From Actinotalea soli (GTDB lineage Bacteria > Actinomycetota > Actinomycetes > Actinomycetales > Cellulomonadaceae), in the NCBI RefSeq assembly GCF_017565425.1, contig NZ_JAGEMK010000003.1:372001-436000 (forward strand): DNA of 64,000 nucleotides, given 5' to 3'. The translations under genes and the position numbers were made by a program. The notes beneath the pieces are model-generated. The model searched no databases. It saw nothing but the letters and a program-made list of their open reading frames with translations, and was not told where the DNA came from. Shown here piece by piece: positions 60,743 to 64,000 of this stretch (within the stretch, counting starts at the first letter, position 1; each line of letters starts with the position of its first letter).

Positions 60743-61716
60743 GGGCGGTCCTCGGGGTGGATGCCCGCGAACAGGTCGTCCTCGGGCAGGGAGACGGGCA
60801 CGTGGGAGGTCGCGAGCTCGTACTCCTCGACCGGCCACACCTCGACCTCGAGGTCCCGCGGCACGGCGAAGAAGAAGCCCGCCGGGTCGATCTGCGTCGC
60901 GTGGGACACCAGGGCGGCGTCCCGGGCCGAGAAGTGGTCCGAGCAGGGGATACGGGTGGTCACCTCGCGCTCGGGGATCTCACGCATGGCACGCGAGGCC
61001 ACCCAGTCCCCGAAGGGAGACTCGAGCCCGGCACCGGTGACCGCGTCATGGATGGTCTGGATCCGGTTCAGCGAGAAGTCGTGGTTGTAGTAGAGCTTGA
61101 GCGGCTGCCAGGGGTCGCCGGCCCCGCGGTAGCGCTCGGCATCACCGGCGGCCTCGAAGGCCTCGGCCGAGATCCGGTGGCACATGATGTGGTCGGGGTG
61201 GGGGTACCCCCCCGTGGGGTCGTAGGTCGTGATGACGTGCGGCCGGAAGCTGCGCACCAGCTCGACCAGCGGCGCGGCGGCCTCCTCGAGAGGGACCAGG
61301 GCGAAGCAGCCCTCGGGCAGGGGCGGCAGGGGGTCGCCCTCGGGCAACCCCGAGTCGACGAAGCCGAGCCAGCGGTGCTGGACCCCGAGGGCGCGGGCCG
61401 CCCCGGCCATCTCCTCACGGCGCACCTCGGCCATCGCCTCGGGGCTCGAGGGCGCGTCGCCGTAGCTGGGGTTGAGGATGCTGCCGCGCTCGCCGCCCGT
61501 GCACGTGACGACGAGCACCTCGACCCCCTCGGCCGCGTAGCGTGCGGTGGTCGCGGCTCCCTTGCTCGACTCGTCGTCGGGGTGCGCGTGCACCGCCATG
61601 AGCCGCAGCCCGGCGCGGGTCGGTGCCTCCCCGGCTCCCGGGCCCCCACCGGCCTGCGTCCGCCCGACGTCGGCACCCGTGAGGGGAGCCCTCTGATCAG
61701 CCGCGCTGTCGTCCAC
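60739..61716 (-). CDS. mca: mycothiol S-conjugate amidase
   Basis: Zinc amidase that splits mycothiol conjugates to release mercapturic acids during detoxification; paralogue of MshB. AHPDDESSKGAAT (about residues 44-56) carries the zinc and catalytic residues and has the SSKGAAT extension that separates Mca from MshB; YDPTGGYPHPDHIMCHR provides the third ligand. A 40-residue disordered start precedes it. 325 residues. GTG 61716 has GGAGG 7 nt upstream. Two genes follow in the same operon. Confidence 0.92.
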   Translation of the reverse strand: MDDSAADQRAPLTGADVGRTQAGGGPGAGEAPTRAGLRLMAVHAHPDDESSKGAATTARYAAEGVEVLVVTCTGGERGSILNPSYGDAPSSPEAMAEVRREEMAGAARALGVQHRWLGFVDSGLPEGDPLPPLPEGCFALVPLEEAAAPLVELVRSFRPHVITTYDPTGGYPHPDHIMCHRISAEAFEAAGDAERYRGAGDPWQPLKLYYNHDFSLNRIQTIHDAVTGAGLESPFGDWVASRAMREIPEREVTTRIPCSDHFSARDAALVSHATQIDPAGFFFAVPRDLEVEVWPVEEYELATSHVPVSLPEDDLFAGIHPEDRP

Positions 61717-61873
61717 CTGCAGTCCTCCGTCGTCGCGTGCTCGCCGTGAGCCGGCGTCCGTGGCTACCACCGTGCCAGGGACCAGGGACAATGGTCTCGC
61801 ACGCCTGAGCCTGACCGTACCCCGACGGCCCCGGAGCACCACCAGTCGCGCCGGGCGGACCGAGGAGAGCCCG

Positions 61874-62272
61874 ATGACCGCCCCCCTGCAGCCCCCCGCC
61901 GGCCGCTACGGCCCCGAGAGGCGTCCTACCTCGCCGCGGCGTCGGGTGGTGGCGCTCTCGGCCCTGGGTGCCGTCGCCCTCGCCGGTGGCCTGTGGCTCG
62001 GCATCGGCGCCGCGCGCACTCCCGTGACCTGGAACGACGTCGGGTTCACCCTGGGCGACGGCGAGGTCGAGGTGGTCTACGAGGTGGTCCGGCTGGACCC
62101 GCAGACCGTCGTCCACTGCACGATCGAGGCGCTCAACGGCTCGTACGCCCAGGTCGGGGTGCTGGACGTCCGCGTCCCGCCCGCGGAGGGCCTGTCGGTG
62201 CGCCTCGCGAGCACCGTCCAGACCTCGGAGCCCGCCGTGACCGGCGTGGTCTCGGAGTGCTGGATCCCCTGA
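61874..62272 (+). CDS. DUF4307 membrane protein
   Basis: A 132-residue protein with one transmembrane helix (about 26-47) and a beta-rich outer domain ([21 protein letters not shown]), ending in ECWIP. It matches the actinobacterial DUF4307 family, which also neighbours mca in mycobacteria. ATG 61874 has GAGGAG 7 nt upstream. Divergent from mca; function unknown. Confidence 0.82.
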   Translation: MTAPLQPPAGRYGPERRPTSPRRRVVALSALGAVALAGGLWLGIGAARTPVTWNDVGFTLGDGEVEVVYEVVRLDPQTVVHCTIEALNGSYAQVGVLDVRVPPAEGLSVRLASTVQTSEPAVTGVVSECWIP

Positions 62273-62320
62273 GAGCACGGCTCCCCGGGGCCGACCCGGC
62301 CCGGGCGTGGGTCACCTTGC

Positions 62321-62326
62321 TACACT
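62321..62326 (+). promoter_or_regulatory. candidate -10 of greA
   Basis: TACACT in a locally AT-richer stretch, giving a leader of about 215 nt before greA. No -35 seen. Confidence 0.35.
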
Positions 62327-62549
62327 CGTCGTTTCCCCCACGCCGTCGGCGGCCCAGGCCGCGCGGAGTCCTCGAGGGAGTCCTGACGAGGGACACCTCC
62401 GGATGACGGACGACACGCGCAGTGCCGCGCCATCGCGGACGAGCGCAGGCGTGACTCCCCACGGGACGACCGTCCCAGGCACCGGGTGCCGCACGGCCCG
62501 GAGCACCAGCACACGACGAGACTTCACCGAGGGCTCGGAAGGAGCGACC

Positions 62550-63038
62550 GTGACAGACACCAGCGCAGTCACCTGGCTGACCCAGGAGGCGCACGACCGC
62601 CTGACCGCCGAGCTCACCGAGCTCACGACGGTGGGACGCTCGGACATCGCGGCCAAGATCGAGTCGGCGCGCTCCGAGGGCGACCTCAAGGAGAACGGCG
62701 GCTACCACGCGGCCCGCGAGGAGCAGGGCAAGCAGGAGGCGCGGATCCGCCAGCTCGAGGACCTGCTGCGCCGTGCCGTGGTCGGCGAGGCCCCGCCGGA
62801 CGACGGTGTCGTCGAGCCCGGCATGGTCGTCACCGCGACCGTCGCCGGGGACAAGATGACCTTCCTGGTGGGCTCCCGCGAGGTCGCCGAGGGCACCGGC
62901 CTCGAGGTCTACAGCGAGAAGTCCCCGCTCGGCTCGGCCATCATCGGTCGTTCGGCCGGCGAGGAGACCTCCTACGAGGCCCCGAACGGCGCGACCATCA
63001 AGGTCACGATCCACGAGGCCAAGCCCTTCCAGCTCTGA
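62550..63038 (+). CDS. greA: transcription elongation factor GreA
   Basis: Rescues backtracked RNA polymerase by stimulating transcript cleavage. The N-terminal coiled coil ends with the acidic tip [23 protein letters not shown], and the C-terminal FKBP-like domain has SPLGSAIIG. 162 residues, as in mycobacteria. GTG 62550 has AAGGAG 6 nt upstream; the longer in-frame reading from ATG 62403 is less likely. The gene is followed by one of the strongest hairpins in the window. Confidence 0.95.
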   Translation: MTDTSAVTWLTQEAHDRLTAELTELTTVGRSDIAAKIESARSEGDLKENGGYHAAREEQGKQEARIRQLEDLLRRAVVGEAPPDDGVVEPGMVVTATVAGDKMTFLVGSREVAEGTGLEVYSEKSPLGSAIIGRSAGEETSYEAPNGATIKVTIHEAKPFQL

Positions 63039-63045
63039 GAGCACT

Positions 63046-63066
63046 CCCCGCAGCCGCGCTGCGGGG
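63046..63066 (+). terminator. small hairpin after greA
   Basis: CCCCGCAG and CTGCGGGG with a 5-nt CCGCG loop, 7 nt after the stop. Its last three bases are also the first three of the larger hairpin, so the two cannot fully form together. Confidence 0.5.
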
Positions 63067-63113
63067 CATGAGGACGGCCCCGGACCTGGTGGTCCGGGGC
63101 CGTCCTCATGCCC
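63064..63113. terminator. 23-bp perfect hairpin between greA and ilvA
   Basis: Arms 63064-63086 and 63091-63113 are perfectly complementary over 23 bp with a 4-nt TGGT loop. It is symmetric enough to serve both convergent genes. Confidence 0.8.
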
Positions 63114-63121
63114 CCACAGAC

Positions 63122-63171
63122 CTCGTGTCAGAACCTGGGGGTGCCCTGGGTATCCCACGTTCTGACACGAG
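63122..63171. repeat. extended palindromic element beside the greA terminator
   Basis: CTCGTGTCAGAAC (63122-63134) and GTTCTGACACGAG (63159-63171) are perfect 13-bp inverted arms around 24 nt that themselves hold GGG/CCC blocks (CTGGGGGTGCC, TGGGTATCCCA). It ends 8 nt before the ilvA stop. It may terminate ilvA or be a mobile palindromic repeat; no second copy is in the window. Confidence 0.7.
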
Positions 63172-63179
63172 AGCGGGGG

Positions 63180-64000
63180 TCAGGCCTCGCTGGCTCGGTA
63201 GCCGGCCGAGCGCAGGTGGGTCAGGAGCTCGGCGCAGTGCGCAGGGCCCCGTGTCTCCACCTGGACGCCGATCTCGACCTCGTCGATCGCGAGATCCACC
63301 CCGGTCCGCACGTGGCCGACCTGGACCACGTTGGCCCCGGCGGTGGCGAGCTCACCGAGCAGGCTCGCCAGGGTTCCCGGCTGGTCGTCCACCCGCACCC
63401 GCAGCTGCAGGTACCTCCCGGCGGCGACCAGGCCGTGCCGGACCACCCGCAGCAGCAGCAGGGGGTCGATGTTGCCCCCCGAGAGGACCACGACCGCGGG
63501 GGTCTGCACCACGGCCCCCGCGAGGATCGCCGCCACGCCGGCCGCCCCCGAGGGCTCGACGAGCATCTTGGCCCGCTCGGCCACGAAGAGCAGCGCCCGG
63601 GAGAGGTCCTCCTCGGAGACGGTGCGCACGGGGACGTGGCGCCCGTGCAGCAGCGCGAAGGGCACGTCCCCCGGCCGCCCGACGGCGATCCCGTCCGCCA
63701 TCGTCGCCATCCGCCCCGCGGGGATCGGGTGCCCCGCGGCGAGGGATGCCGGGTACGCAGCGGCGCTCGCGGCCTGGACCCCGAGCACCCCGACCTCGGG
63801 GTGCTCGTCGCCGAGGGCTGCCACCACTCCCGCGGCCAGCCCCCCGCCGCCGACGGGGGCCACGACGGTGCGGACGTCGGGGACCTGCTCGAGGATCTCC
63901 AGGCCCACCGTCCCCTGCCCGGCCACGACGTCGGCGTGGTCGAAGGGGTGGATGAGCACGGCGCCGCTGCGCTCGCTGTGGGCCTGGGCGAGCCGCAGGG
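63180..64000 (-). CDS. ilvA: threonine ammonia-lyase, 5' end outside the window
   Basis: PLP enzyme of fold type II that deaminates threonine to 2-oxobutanoate. The visible 273 codons cover the glycine loop APVGGGGLAAGV, the PSGAAG segment, VVLSGGNIDP and a C-terminal ACT domain (LRVRVDDQPGTLASLLGEL), which suits a short, single-ACT, TdcB-like or IlvA-like form. The upstream part, including the PLP lysine, runs past 64000. No frame damage is seen. Converges with greA. Confidence 0.9.
   Translation of the reverse strand, partial: LRLAQAHSERSGAVLIHPFDHADVVAGQGTVGLEILEQVPDVRTVVAPVGGGGLAAGVVAALGDEHPEVGVLGVQAASAAAYPASLAAGHPIPAGRMATMADGIAVGRPGDVPFALLHGRHVPVRTVSEEDLSRALLFVAERAKMLVEPSGAAGVAAILAGAVVQTPAVVVLSGGNIDPLLLLRVVRHGLVAAGRYLQLRVRVDDQPGTLASLLGELATAGANVVQVGHVRTGVDLAIDEVEIGVQVETRGPAHCAELLTHLRSAGYRASEA

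Overview
The window is a stretch of chromosomal core genome from a high-G+C actinobacterium, most likely of order Micrococcales (Cellulomonas/Oerskovia-like by general protein flavour; this placement is inference). The evidence is a very G+C-rich sequence, frequent GTG starts, GTGA/ATGA stop-start overlaps, mycothiol genes (mshB, mca), the succinylase branch of lysine synthesis (dapC, dapD, dapE), a LpqY-SugABC type sugar importer, an anti-sigma/SigE/HtrA/TatB cluster and many -10 hexamers (TANNNT) placed 6-8 nt before start codons, as expected of leaderless mRNAs. I see no tRNA or rRNA gene, CRISPR array, insertion sequence or phage. The two edges are an intact trpS and a 5'-truncated ilvA.

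Layout. 1-5.3 kb: trpS, then the envelope-stress block tatB, htrA, anti-sigma gene and sigE, read leftward, with a divergent methyltransferase that appears to start on ATC. 5.4-12.7 kb: pepA, a DUF3117 protein, then a translationally coupled PIG-V-like membrane protein / FolP2-type protein / LOG protein set, and the divergent dapE-dapD pair. 12.7-17 kb: a lysozyme-fold secreted protein, gltA, dapC and ferredoxin, and a stand-alone SH3-like protein. 17-25 kb: a large VanW-family membrane protein with a 320-residue acidic N-terminus, a small membrane protein, mshB coupled to a BCCT transporter, and typA. 25-32.4 kb: an oligopeptide-type ABC transporter interrupted by a PH-domain gene on the other strand. 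32.4-33.1 kb: the only long gene-free stretch. 33-40 kb: a lipoprotein, ychF, rmuC, ispH, xseA-xseB and a PfkB-family sugar kinase. 40-46 kb: a GH15 enzyme and lpqY-sugA-sugB-sugC. 46-54.8 kb: carbonic anhydrase, fumC, a gamma-glutamyltransferase lipoprotein, an acyltransferase/M23 peptidase pair, phoH with a possible upstream small ORF, and a Z-isoprenyl diphosphate synthase. 55-59.6 kb: a hemolysin III-family protein and the ykoF-E-D-C thiamine/HMP transporter behind a TPP riboswitch. 59.6-64 kb: a nitrilase-family amidase, a small membrane protein, mca, a DUF4307 protein, greA with a very strong terminator, and ilvA.

How the genes work together. Several operons hold one pathway: SigE, its zinc anti-sigma factor, the periplasmic protease and Tat translocation respond to envelope stress; dapC/dapD/dapE make meso-diaminopimelate and lysine; mshB makes and mca uses mycothiol; LpqY-SugABC plus GH15 handle trehalose or maltodextrin-type glucosides; the ykoFEDC set imports a thiamine precursor under TPP control. 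Many genes appear in the same relative order as their counterparts in Mycobacterium tuberculosis (roughly Rv1224 down to Rv1080c), so the window is an old, slowly changing part of the actinobacterial chromosome with a few insertions (the peptide transporter, sugar transporter, acyltransferase/M23 pair and thiamine transporter).
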